A program made the translations under genes and the position numbers. From the NCBI RefSeq assembly GCF_905220705.1, contig NZ_CAJNAT010000014.1, forward strand, positions 62,001 through 126,000: 64,000 nucleotides of DNA. The letters run 5' to 3'. Positions 34,524 through 42,637 of the stretch are shown one piece after another (position 1 is the stretch's first letter; the number at the start of each line of letters is the position of its first letter). Origin of the DNA: Paraburkholderia domus. Its GTDB lineage: Bacteria > Pseudomonadota > Gammaproteobacteria > Burkholderiales > Burkholderiaceae. The notes beneath the pieces are model-generated. The model searched no databases, was not told where the DNA came from, and saw only the letters and a list, made by a program, of their open reading frames with translations.

Positions 34524-35225
34524 ATGCGTTTTTCGTACCTCCTGACGTTTATCCACCCCGACCCGCGCGCACGGATCGCCGCAGACGACCTGGCCGCGAT
34601 TACGTCGATCACCACCACGATCCCGGCATTGTCGCGTGCGCGGCTCTACACGCCGGAGTCGGCCGACGACTACTACACCAACGACGGTCCATCGCCGATC
34701 TTCGCGATGCAGCTCGACTACGAAAGCATGTTCGACCTCGAAGCCGCCATCGCAGCGAACGGCCACCTGCAGTCGCTCGCGAACGCGACGCTCGTGAGCC
34801 TCGAAGGATGCCGCGTCGAACAACAGGCGATGTTGCGCCGGCCGTTCCCGGTGGCCGATCCGGTCGCACGCGTTGCGGACGGTTCGCTGCCGTGCCAGTT
34901 CCTCGTTCACTATCCTGGAGAGGCACTCGATCTCGACGAGTGGCTCAACTACTACCTGACCCATCACCCGCAGATCATGTTCGATTTTCCGGGCGTGCGT
35001 GAAATCGAGATTTTCACGCGCATCGACTGGCTCGACGCAATGCCCTGTACACGTGTCCACTACATGCAGCGCAACAAGCTGATGTTCGACAGCGCGGCAG
35101 CTATCACCGAGGCAATGCATTCGCCGGTGCGCCACGCGATGCGAGAGGACTTCGAGTCGTTTCCATCATTCAAAGGCAGCAACATCCATCATCCGATGCT
35201 GGCGCGTACCTACAATTTCGACTAA
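34524..35225 (+). CDS. EthD-like dimeric alpha/beta-barrel protein, copy 3 of 3
   Basis: 233 residues. CQFLVHYPGEALDLDEWLNY, LTHHPQIMFDFPGVREIEIF, MQRNKLMFDS and SPVRHAMREDFESFPSF match the copies at 1167 and 19873. The N-terminal half (MRFSYLLTFIHPDPRARIAA) also aligns with copy 2. It lies 56 bases after the asparaginase-like gene on the same strand. The repeated presence of this family in three unrelated catabolic blocks suggests a general handling role. Confidence 0.65.
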   Translation: MRFSYLLTFIHPDPRARIAADDLAAITSITTTIPALSRARLYTPESADDYYTNDGPSPIFAMQLDYESMFDLEAAIAANGHLQSLANATLVSLEGCRVEQQAMLRRPFPVADPVARVADGSLPCQFLVHYPGEALDLDEWLNYYLTHHPQIMFDFPGVREIEIFTRIDWLDAMPCTRVHYMQRNKLMFDSAAAITEAMHSPVRHAMREDFESFPSFKGSNIHHPMLARTYNFD

Positions 35226-35297
35226 GGCATCGCCGAAGAGCAAACAGGCAAGTATTCCGGACGGCGAACGCGAAGCAGGCACTGGAGAGGTTTTCTT

Positions 35298-36002
35298 ATG
35301 AGCATCGGTTTCGGCCATCTCGCGCGAATTGGTCATCTGTACCCGTCGGGCGGCCTGTGCGACTTCGAGATCCAGGCGATGGCGCCTGAAGGCGTGCAGT
35401 TCGTGACGACCCGCTTGCCATTTCGCGACACGTCTGTCGAATCGGATCGTAGTCTGATCGACGACCTCGAGTTGCACGCCTCGCTGGTTGCGGACGCCCG
35501 AGTGGATCTGATCGCGCTCAACTGTACGGCGGCGGGCGTGGTGAGTGGTCCCGAGAAAGTCAACGAGCGCATTCGCGCCGCCACCGGCATTCGTGCGGTA
35601 ACGACGATCGAAGCCGTGCTGGCAGCCTGCAATGTGCTGCACGCACGCAGGATCGCTCTGCTCACGCCCTACCATCACGACGTGGTCGCCGCGGAAATCA
35701 AATTCTTTGCAGAGCGCGGCACCGAGGTCGTGTCGCATGCGAGCCGGCCATGTCGTACGCCATTCGAACAGGCCATGCTCGATCCGCACACCTGGATCGA
35801 ACTCGCGTCGCAACTGCCCGGCGGATACGATGCGTTAATTATCAGCTGCGCAGGCGTGCGAGTGAGCGGCGTGATCGGGCCGATCGAACAGATGATCGCT
35901 CGGCCCGTCGTGACGAGTAACGCTGCATTGCTCTGGTATTGCCTGAGAACGCTCAACATCGGAGAGCGGCCTTCTGGCTACGGACGCTTGATGCATTGTT
36001 GA
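35298..36002 (+). CDS. Aspartate/glutamate racemase-superfamily protein, maleate cis-trans isomerase-like
   Basis: 234 residues. Both cysteines of the racemase/isomerase mechanism are present: Cys76 in IALNCTAAGVV and Cys184 in LIISCAGVRVSG. This separates it from arylmalonate decarboxylases, which keep only one. TTIEAVLAACNVLHARRIAL and LLTPYHHDVVAAE are shared with maleate isomerases, which turn maleate into fumarate. GGAGAGG precedes the start. Last gene of the run; just beyond it lies the ISKra4-like element. Confidence 0.75.
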   Translation: MSIGFGHLARIGHLYPSGGLCDFEIQAMAPEGVQFVTTRLPFRDTSVESDRSLIDDLELHASLVADARVDLIALNCTAAGVVSGPEKVNERIRAATGIRAVTTIEAVLAACNVLHARRIALLTPYHHDVVAAEIKFFAERGTEVVSHASRPCRTPFEQAMLDPHTWIELASQLPGGYDALIISCAGVRVSGVIGPIEQMIARPVVTSNAALLWYCLRTLNIGERPSGYGRLMHC

Positions 36003-36029
36003 GCGCGGATCGAGAGCACAGCTGTTGAA

Positions 36030-36052
36030 GGAAGCCGTTAAAAAGACTGGGA
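36030..36052 (+). repeat. Left terminal inverted repeat of the ISKra4-like element
   Basis: GGAAGCCGTTAAAAAG followed by ACTGGGA. The first 16 bases match the reverse complement of 37225-37240 exactly; the next 7 match with one difference. Confidence 0.8.
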
Positions 36053-37165
36053 TGTTCGTTGCCAAGGCCACGTAACACGTCGCTGTCCAATCCACGGAAA
36101 CTGTCGTCGTGCGAGTTCGTGGAATTCCTGGTTCAACAACGCGACGCGCAATCGCACGACACTGTGTGCCCCCACGCGACTTCAGCGCATATGCTGGCTC
36201 TTGCACATTCGACGGCCAACGATTCGGTTAATTGACGATTCGACGAAGCCGGTGGAGATCCGCCCTCCCGCACATTGCCATGTGCGATAGTCGACCAGCG
36301 AATCAGCGTTGCTGTCGAGATACGTGACCACATTCGAGAGGCTATCGATCGCTTTCCTGACCTGGCTGCTCACTGCCGGATCTCGTGTCTCACGTAGATC
36401 AAGCAAGTGAGCGAGTCTAGCTGCAAACTGCTGCCAGGCCGCTGTGCGCCCGACTCAAACGTAGTGGCGGAAGCCCACACTCGTGGCTGCTCACCGGCTT
36501 GGCCCAAAGCAACATCGACGACTGCGATCGACGACGACCAGTTCCCGGCTTCTGAGCGATTTTCCTTGCCCGAACCCTTGCGATTGCAACGTGCGCGACG
36601 GACATAGCCGACGTCAATGCCAAGCTCCGCAATCGGTTTTTCCGTCTCGCACCACGGACGCACCGGCCGTGCGTGCTGTATCGATTTTCCGATGGCCACG
36701 GTGTGGTTGCGAATGGTTACATGATTGTCGCTACCTGAGGTGGGTAGCAGAAGGTCCATGACGGCCTTGGCTTGCCGGTAGGGCATCGTGGCGCCAAGCT
36801 CCGCGTGCAGCCATCTCAGTTCACCGGTACTTGCCTCCGTCAGCACCGCAATTGCAGGCCTTCCATCGTTCGCGGCAATAGTAAACCTTTCCCAGCGCGG
36901 TCTTCACCTCCGAGCAATGATTATCATGCAGGCGACGCTGGACGCAGCAATCCATACAGGATCTACGCGAGGCGAGAAAACGTTCGATCTGCTCGACAAC
37001 GAATTCCTGCTGCACACAATTGAGCAAAGACTTGCCTTCACTGAGTGACAGTCCCACGTCTCCGGGCGTCTAGTCTTCGATGGACCTGTGCAACCGCATG
37101 ACCTCAACCCGCTTTACCACACTCCAATCGCCGTTATCGAACTCAAGAACGATCGTGCATCGCAT
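36038..37165 (-). pseudogene. ISKra4-family transposase, multiple lesions
   Basis: Similarity starts at ATG 37165 (MRCTIVLEFDNGDWSVVKRV) and meets an in-frame TAG at 37070-37072. It goes on as GLSLSEGKSLLNCVQQEF and a zinc-finger-like CMDCCVQRRLHDNHCSEVKT, stops near 36821, and shifts frame into LRWLHAELGATMPYRQAKAV and IDVGYVRRARCNRKGS. It returns to the first frame for FVESSINRIVGRRMCKSQHM and ends near TAA 36038-36040. At least one stop and two frameshifts, so inactive. The family call is from the overall pattern and is moderately certain. Confidence 0.7.
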
Positions 37166-37217
37166 GGTGGCTCCTAGTCTCGTCGTTAGGGATACGATAC
37201 CCCGCTGTGCGCTCGTC

Positions 37218-37240
37218 TCCCAGGCTTTTTAACGGCTTCC
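37218..37240 (-). repeat. Right terminal inverted repeat of the ISKra4-like element
   Basis: TCCCAGG followed by CTTTTTAACGGCTTCC. It is the inverted partner of 36030-36052, 22 of 23 positions. Confidence 0.8.
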
Positions 37241-37529
37241 ACCAAAAGCATGACCGGTTCACGCACTGCGTGATAGGCGAATCGATGGAAATCCTGAAGC
37301 CCCGTAACGCACGTCCTTTAAACGCTGACCTAACATTTGGCCATCCACTACGCACGTACAACGTTACCGAAGCCGCCGTATTCAGTCCTGGTAGCCCTGA
37401 CAGCAGCGGCTACAACCGAGATTCGTTTCTTGTTCACATCGCATTTGGGGTGAGCAGTTCGGCGGACAGCGCGGACGACGCAATCCCCCCTCATTCACTG
37501 CCGGCGATTATTCGTGGCGTTAATACAAA

Positions 37530-37579
37530 GGATTAGAAAACAGACTTTTACTTATTGTTTTTGGCTTCCGATAAAGGCA
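37530..37579 (+). promoter_or_regulatory. Shared promoter element, copy 1 (MFS gene 37643)
   Basis: GGATTAGAA at 37530, then CTTATTGTTTTTGGCTTCCG and ATAAAGGCA to 37579. TTTACT (37547-37552), 17 bases and GATAAA (37570-37575) form a promoter-like pair. The same layout is found at 42539-42588 and, more weakly, at 44810-44847. The rest of 37241-37642 holds no gene that I can support. Confidence 0.55.
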
Positions 37580-37642
37580 CCAGGCCATGCGCACAATGGC
37601 TGCGTTCATCCACTGACCCCGCCATGCCTCAAGGAGAAACCC

Positions 37643-38995
37643 ATGACGCCCTATCGCCCCGCGGACACGCCACCACCGCCAGATGGAACCCAAACCAACA
37701 TGAAAAAGATCGCGGTGGCGAGTGTGATCGGCACGACCGTCGAATGGTATGACCTGTTCGTTTTCGCCACCGCCTCGGCACTCGTCTTCAACAAAGTGTT
37801 CTTTCCCGGCTTTGTCCCGTTGGTCGGCACCTTGCTGGCGTTCGGCACGTTCGCCTCCGCCTACCTCGCGCGCATTGTCGGGGCCGCACTGTTCGGCCAT
37901 TTCGGTGACCGCCTCGGACGCAAGGCGATGCTGCTGGTCTCCCTCATCATCATGGGCATCGCGACGTTCTCGATTGGGCTGCTGCCGAACTACGCGTCGA
38001 TTGGCATCTGGGCGCCCATTCTGCTGCTCACCCTGCGCGTCATTCAGGGACTCGCGCTCGGCGGCGAATGGGGCGGCGCCGTGCTGATGGCAGTGGAACA
38101 CGCACCGGCCGGCAAGCGTGGACTGTATGGCTCGTGGGTGCAGATCGGCGTGCCTGCCGGCACTCTGATCGCCAATCTGGCGTTTCTGGTCTGCAACGCC
38201 ACGCTGTCAAACGACGTACTGCTCTCCTGGGGTTGGCGCATTCCGTTCCTTGCGAGCGCATTGCTCGTGGGGGTCGGGCTTTATATCCGTCTGAACACAT
38301 CGGAAACCCCGTCGTTCCGCAAGATCAAGGAAGCCGACGCGCAGGTCAAGCTGCCGATCGCCGAAGTCCTCACCCGATACTGGAAGCAGGTTCTGCTCGG
38401 CGGCATCGCGACGATGTCGACGGGCACCTCGTTCAACCTGATCGTCGCTTTCGGGTTGACCTACGGAACGCAGACGCTGGGTTTCTCACGTAACGCGATG
38501 CTTTCCATCGCGCTGATTGCCTGCGCGCTTTGCATCGTGTTGTTGCCGGCCTTCGGCAAGCTATCCGACGTCGTGGGCCGCAAGCCGGTGATCATCGGCG
38601 GCATCGTCGCCGAGGCCCTGCTCGCTTTTCCGCTGTTCTGGCTGCTGGATACGCGCGAGTTTTCTTTTGCGCTGCTCGGCTATCTGCTGATGATGACCGC
38701 CTTCGCAGCGAACTATGGTCCCATCGCGACCTTCCTCGCTGAGTTGTTCGGCACCGAGGTGCGCTACTCCGGCCTGTCGGTGAGCTATATGTTGTCCGGA
38801 TTGCTCGGCAGCGCGGCCACGCCGATTGTCACCACCGCGCTGTTGTCCGCTACGGGCCGCGGTTCGTCGGTGGCGTGGTACATGATGGGCTCGGCTGCTG
38901 TTTCGGTACTCGCGCTCGTGCTGCTCGCCGAGACGCTTCGCCGCGATATCTCGTCTGCGGCGCGCGCCAATGCCGCCACGGCGAGCCTTTCGTGA
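37643..38995 (+). CDS. MFS transporter, metabolite:H+ symporter type
   Basis: 450 residues, about 12 membrane segments. ASVIGTTVEWYDLFVFATAS, FGDRLGRKAMLLVSL and RVIQGLALGGEWGGAVLMAV are the usual MHS marks; GTEVRYSGLSVSYMLSGLLG lies in the C-terminal half. AAGGAG at 37631-37636 supports the ATG at 37643; the frame from 37514 includes promoter sequence. It imports a carboxylate for the enzymes that follow. An RraA-like gene begins 9 bases after its stop. Confidence 0.85.
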   Translation: MTPYRPADTPPPPDGTQTNMKKIAVASVIGTTVEWYDLFVFATASALVFNKVFFPGFVPLVGTLLAFGTFASAYLARIVGAALFGHFGDRLGRKAMLLVSLIIMGIATFSIGLLPNYASIGIWAPILLLTLRVIQGLALGGEWGGAVLMAVEHAPAGKRGLYGSWVQIGVPAGTLIANLAFLVCNATLSNDVLLSWGWRIPFLASALLVGVGLYIRLNTSETPSFRKIKEADAQVKLPIAEVLTRYWKQVLLGGIATMSTGTSFNLIVAFGLTYGTQTLGFSRNAMLSIALIACALCIVLLPAFGKLSDVVGRKPVIIGGIVAEALLAFPLFWLLDTREFSFALLGYLLMMTAFAANYGPIATFLAELFGTEVRYSGLSVSYMLSGLLGSAATPIVTTALLSATGRGSSVAWYMMGSAAVSVLALVLLAETLRRDISSAARANAATASLS

Positions 38996-39004
38996 GGGCC
39001 TGAT

Positions 39005-39688
39005 ATGGGAACGGAAAAGATCTCTCTTATGCCAGCCACACCGGACTCATCCTTACTGCGCAGCCTCGAGGCCGTCAGCTTCCCGACACTCGGGCATTTT
39101 CTGGAAAACGGCTTCGCGGACCATCGCCTTCGCGCGATGGTCCCCAACGTGAAGGTGATCGGGCGCGCTGTGACGCTCAAGCTGCTGTCGCCCGACGCCA
39201 TTCCGGTGAACCGCGCCCTGTCGCAACTCAAAGCCGGCGACGTGCTGGTGATCGACATGAGCGGCGACCACACGCATGCGCCGGTCGGAGCGGTCACGGC
39301 ATGCGCCGCGCTCAACGCCGGCGCGAGGGCTGTCATAGTCGACGGCGTGGTGACCGATCTCATCGAATTACGCAGCACGGGGCTGCCGGTGTTCGCGCGC
39401 GGAACGTCTTTGCTGACGACAAAAAAACGCGACACGGCGTCGAGTCTGTTCAACGAGCCGGTGGTGTGCGCCGGGGTCGTGGTGCGCCCAGGCGACATCG
39501 TGCTAGCCGACGACAACGGTGTGCTGTTCGCCGAAGCGCCGGCCCTTGCCGCCGTGATCGATCTGGCGCTGGCGTCCGACCGCGCGGAGCCCGCCATCCT
39601 GAATCGGCTTAACGCCAAGGAGCCGCTTCACGAGGTCCTGCAATGCTTCATGCCGCCAAATATTCACGCCGCTAATGATCAGCATTAG
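39005..39688 (+). CDS. RraA-family protein (HMG-aldolase-like), key arginine replaced
   Basis: 227 residues. GAVTACAALNAGARAVIVDG and SGLPVFARG-type sequence identify the RraA/4-hydroxy-4-methyl-2-oxoglutarate aldolase family. In these aldolases the DG-x-x-R-D motif binds pyruvate (Arg) and metal (Asp). Here it reads DGVVTD, so Thr117 stands in place of the Arg while Asp118 is kept. The enzyme may act on a different acid or be non-aldolytic. Adjacent genes encode a class II aldolase and a hydroxyacid dehydrogenase. Confidence 0.75.
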   Translation: MGTEKISLMPATPDSSLLRSLEAVSFPTLGHFLENGFADHRLRAMVPNVKVIGRAVTLKLLSPDAIPVNRALSQLKAGDVLVIDMSGDHTHAPVGAVTACAALNAGARAVIVDGVVTDLIELRSTGLPVFARGTSLLTTKKRDTASSLFNEPVVCAGVVVRPGDIVLADDNGVLFAEAPALAAVIDLALASDRAEPAILNRLNAKEPLHEVLQCFMPPNIHAANDQH

Positions 39689-39768
39689 AACAATGAAATT
39701 GACGGATACTGACACGCTAACGAACACTAAGCGCACTACAGCACGTGAGAACCTGGGAGACTTCTGAA

Positions 39769-40572
39769 ATGCAATCCACGCCAACACCCGATCGCATGAG
39801 CGACAAACCGGCGCCGCTGGGCGCCGAACAGCAGGTACGAGAGGAACTGGCAGCGCTCTACCGGCTCGCCGCTCACTTCCGCATGACCGACATGATCGAC
39901 ACGCACATCACGGCGCGCCTGCCCAGCTCGCCGGGCGAGCCGCCGGCATTTCTGATCAACCGCTATGGCGTGCTGTTTCACGAGATGCGCGCGTCGGACC
40001 TCGTGAAAATCGATCATCTCGGCAACGTCATCGACGAGCGGGCGCACAGCGAGCCGGCGCTGTTCCGTGTGAACGCCGCCGGGTTCACGATTCATTCGGC
40101 CATCCACGCGGCACGCGGCGATCTGCATTTCGTGATCCATACGCATACCGCCGCGGGAACGGCCGTATCGGCCCAGGAGCAGGGACTGCTGCCGATCAGT
40201 CAGCATGCGTTGAAGTTCTACGGCAAGCTCGCCTATCACGATTACGAAGGCATCGCGCTTGAACTTGGCGAGCGCGAGCGTCTGGTGCGCGACCTCGGTT
40301 CCTGCAAGGCGATGATCCTGCGCAATCACGGGTTGCTTGCAGCAGGCGCCACGGCAGCCGAAGCGTTCCACGAGATCTATTTCCTTGAGCGGGCCTGTCA
40401 GGCGCAAATTCAGGCGCTGGCCGGCGGCAGCGCGCTGCGCATCCCGCCGCGAGAAGTGTGCGAGTTGACCGCGAGCCAGTTCGCTCGCGACGACTCCGCG
40501 GGAATTTCGGAGTTGGCGTGGCAAGCAGCGTTAAGGTTGATCGACGACCCGCAATCCGACTACCGCAGTTAG
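39769..40572 (+). CDS. Class II aldolase/adducin-family protein
   Basis: 267 residues. The zinc histidines lie in FVIHTHTAAGTAVSA and a further one in MILRNHGLLAAGATAAEAFH; MIDTHITARLPSS is the usual N-terminal strand. The family holds fuculose-phosphate-type aldolases and many decarboxylase-like enzymes. The ATG at 39769 with GGGAG at 39754-39758 is preferred over GTG 39745. It lies between the RraA-like and the dehydrogenase genes. Confidence 0.75.
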   Translation: MQSTPTPDRMSDKPAPLGAEQQVREELAALYRLAAHFRMTDMIDTHITARLPSSPGEPPAFLINRYGVLFHEMRASDLVKIDHLGNVIDERAHSEPALFRVNAAGFTIHSAIHAARGDLHFVIHTHTAAGTAVSAQEQGLLPISQHALKFYGKLAYHDYEGIALELGERERLVRDLGSCKAMILRNHGLLAAGATAAEAFHEIYFLERACQAQIQALAGGSALRIPPREVCELTASQFARDDSAGISELAWQAALRLIDDPQSDYRS

Positions 40573-40594
40573 GCCCGTTTTCCGATTCAATGCA

Positions 40595-41521
40595 ATGACC
40601 AAATTAGTTCTGATGAGCCGTGACTACGACATGTCACACCTGGTGCAGCCGATTCTGCGCGCCGCCCCTGAATTCGATGTCGTGATGCACGGCGAGCGAT
40701 CCGCTGCCGATGCTGACATCGCCGTGTGCTGGAACCCGCCGGCCGGCGCGCTGGCGGCGCTGCCGAGACTACGGCTCGTGCATAGCATCGCCGCGGGCGT
40801 CGACAACATTCTGTCCGACCCTGCGCTGCCCGCCGTACCGGTGTGCCGGGTCGTCGATCCGCAACACGCACGCGGAATGAGCGAATTCGTGACCTGGGGA
40901 GTGCTGCACTTTCATCGTCAACTCGACCGCGTGCTCGCGAATCAGCGTCTTAACCGCTGGTTCCGCCACGATCAGTGTGATGCTTCGGAATGCGCCGTCG
41001 GCATCATGGGACTGGGAGAAATCGGCAGCCGCGTCGCAACGGATTTGCAGCGCTTTGGCTTCGCGGTGCGCGGCTGGGCGCGCAAGCCCCGTGAACTGCC
41101 GGGCGTGACGACTTTCGCCGGTCCGCCGGAATTCAAGTCATTCCTTCAGGGGACGGACATCCTCGTGTGTCTCCTGCCGCTCACGCACGAAACCCGCTGG
41201 ATTCTCAACGCGAACACGTTCGAGCACTTACGGCCTGGCGCGAAGCTGATTCACGTCGGCCGCGGTGAGCATCTGGTACCTGCGGACCTGATTGCGGCGC
41301 TGTCGAATGGGCAGGTAGGAGGTGCAATCGTCGACGTGTTCCCGACTGAACCGCTACCACCCGAAGATCATTTATGGCGCGCGCCCAATCTGATCGTGAC
41401 GCCGCACATGGCGTCGGTGGCGAGTTCAGAGACGATCGGCACGCAGGTGGCGCACAACGCACGCAGGCTAATCCGCGGCGAACCGCTGCAGAACGTGGTC
41501 GACGTCACGCGCGGCTATTGA
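40595..41521 (+). CDS. D-2-hydroxyacid dehydrogenase, GhrA-like
   Basis: 308 residues. The Rossmann motif GIMGLGEIGSRVATDLQRFG is near residue 132, and the substrate/catalytic segment HVGRGEHLV with Arg and TPHMAS with His is present. The pattern is closest to glyoxylate/hydroxypyruvate reductase A. It would interconvert a 2-keto and a 2-hydroxy acid with NAD(P)H. Last gene of the operon starting at 37643. Confidence 0.8.
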   Translation: MTKLVLMSRDYDMSHLVQPILRAAPEFDVVMHGERSAADADIAVCWNPPAGALAALPRLRLVHSIAAGVDNILSDPALPAVPVCRVVDPQHARGMSEFVTWGVLHFHRQLDRVLANQRLNRWFRHDQCDASECAVGIMGLGEIGSRVATDLQRFGFAVRGWARKPRELPGVTTFAGPPEFKSFLQGTDILVCLLPLTHETRWILNANTFEHLRPGAKLIHVGRGEHLVPADLIAALSNGQVGGAIVDVFPTEPLPPEDHLWRAPNLIVTPHMASVASSETIGTQVAHNARRLIRGEPLQNVVDVTRGY

Positions 41522-41542
41522 GCGAAGCGGTTGAGCGCGGCG

Positions 41543-42520
41543 CTAAAGGTCAGCGCCTTCCGCCTGGCCGTCGATGAACACATTCAGGGCATCGATAAAC
41601 GCGGCTTCAGCGGCGCTCAGCTTTCGGTCCAGTGACCACAGCATGTAGATATCGAGGTCGGCCACGCCTTCGTCCGGCGGCAGCCGCTGAAGGCGGCCTT
41701 GAGCGATGTCATCGCGCACGACGTGTTCCGGCAGGCAGCCGATGCCGAAGCCCGCGAAGATGAAACGCCTCACCTCGGTCATGCTCGACGATGAGCCGAC
41801 TACGCGCCCAGTGAAGCCCATTTCGTCACGAAAGAACGTGAGCGGCGACAGGTGGTCGCCCACTTTGTCGCCGGTGAAGGAGACGAACTTCTCGCCGGCA
41901 AGATCGGCGACCCGAAGGTCGTCGCGTCCAAAGAGCGGATGATGACGTCCGCAGAAAAGTGCATACCGTTGGCGCAGAAACACGCGGCTGTCGACCCGTT
42001 TGGGTAAGGCGCGCCGCGGCGTCAGTCCGAGCGTTGCGGACTTTTGCTGGAGACTGTTCACCACATCGGCGCTGCGCATTTCCTGGCTTTCGAGCTCGAT
42101 ACGCGGATACGTGCGATGAAACTCCGCGAGAAACGTGTCGTAGGCCGGAAAATCGATGCCGCTGACGGTACTCACGCGCACCATGCCGGAGATATCGTGA
42201 TCGCGATCCACCTCGGCAAGCGACAGGCGCGAGATCGTGCCGTATACGTCTTCTGCAATCTGCTTCACTTCGATACCGGCCTGCGTGACCTCGATGCGCG
42301 GACCGTGGCGATCCACCAGACGCAGTCCCAACTGATCTTCCAGCCGCCGCAGCGCCTGGCTCACGGCGGGCTGCGTCAGATGCAGCTTCGTCGCCGCGCG
42401 ACTCACGCTGCCTTCTTTCGCAATGGCGAGAAAAGTACGCAGCAGATTCCAGTCGAGGCGGTCGTTCAGATAGGTGTCCGGGCGGTCTTTGCTCACAATG
42501 AGCCTCACTGTTTTCATCAT
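41543..42520 (-). CDS. LysR-family transcriptional regulator
   Basis: 325 residues. The helix-turn-helix is LDWNLLRTFLAIAKEGSVSR and LTQPAVSQALRRLEDQLGLR; the effector domain has VRVSTVSGIDFPAYDTFLAE. The N terminus before residue 20 is long for the family, so the start (42520, or 42517) is uncertain. It is divergent from the amidohydrolase at 42638. The shared promoter element lies between them and upstream of two more units, so this is the probable regulator of 37643-46202. Confidence 0.8.
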   Translation of the reverse strand: MMKTVRLIVSKDRPDTYLNDRLDWNLLRTFLAIAKEGSVSRAATKLHLTQPAVSQALRRLEDQLGLRLVDRHGPRIEVTQAGIEVKQIAEDVYGTISRLSLAEVDRDHDISGMVRVSTVSGIDFPAYDTFLAEFHRTYPRIELESQEMRSADVVNSLQQKSATLGLTPRRALPKRVDSRVFLRQRYALFCGRHHPLFGRDDLRVADLAGEKFVSFTGDKVGDHLSPLTFFRDEMGFTGRVVGSSSSMTEVRRFIFAGFGIGCLPEHVVRDDIAQGRLQRLPPDEGVADLDIYMLWSLDRKLSAAEAAFIDALNVFIDGQAEGADL

Positions 42521-42538
42521 CCGCCAAAATTATACTTA

Positions 42539-42588
42539 GGATTAGAATTAGAAATTAGACTTATCATTTTTGATTACCGATAAAGGCA
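42539..42588 (+). promoter_or_regulatory. Shared promoter element, copy 2 (amidohydrolase 42638)
   Basis: GGATTAGAA at 42539, TTATCATTTTTGATTACCG and ATAAAGGCA to 42588. TAGACT (42556-42561), 17 bases and GATAAA (42579-42584) fit a promoter. The last 32 bases match copy 1 at about 26 positions. It lies in the divergent spacer with the LysR gene, with repeated ATTAGAA units that could be LysR contacts. Confidence 0.6.
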
Positions 42589-42637
42589 TCACGACGAACC
42601 CGACGCGGCCATCACGCCGCGACTTCAGGAGTGTGTG

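Larger units (their letters stand above)
36030..37240 (-). mobile_element. Degenerate ISKra4-like insertion sequence
   Basis: About 1.2 kb bounded by 23-bp inverted repeats with 22 matches: GGAAGCCGTTAAAAAGACTG... at 36030-36052 and its complement at 37218-37240. It contains a decayed transposase on the minus strand. No clear target-site duplication is visible at the flanks, which differ (GTTGAA on the left, ACCAAA on the right). Confidence 0.75.
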
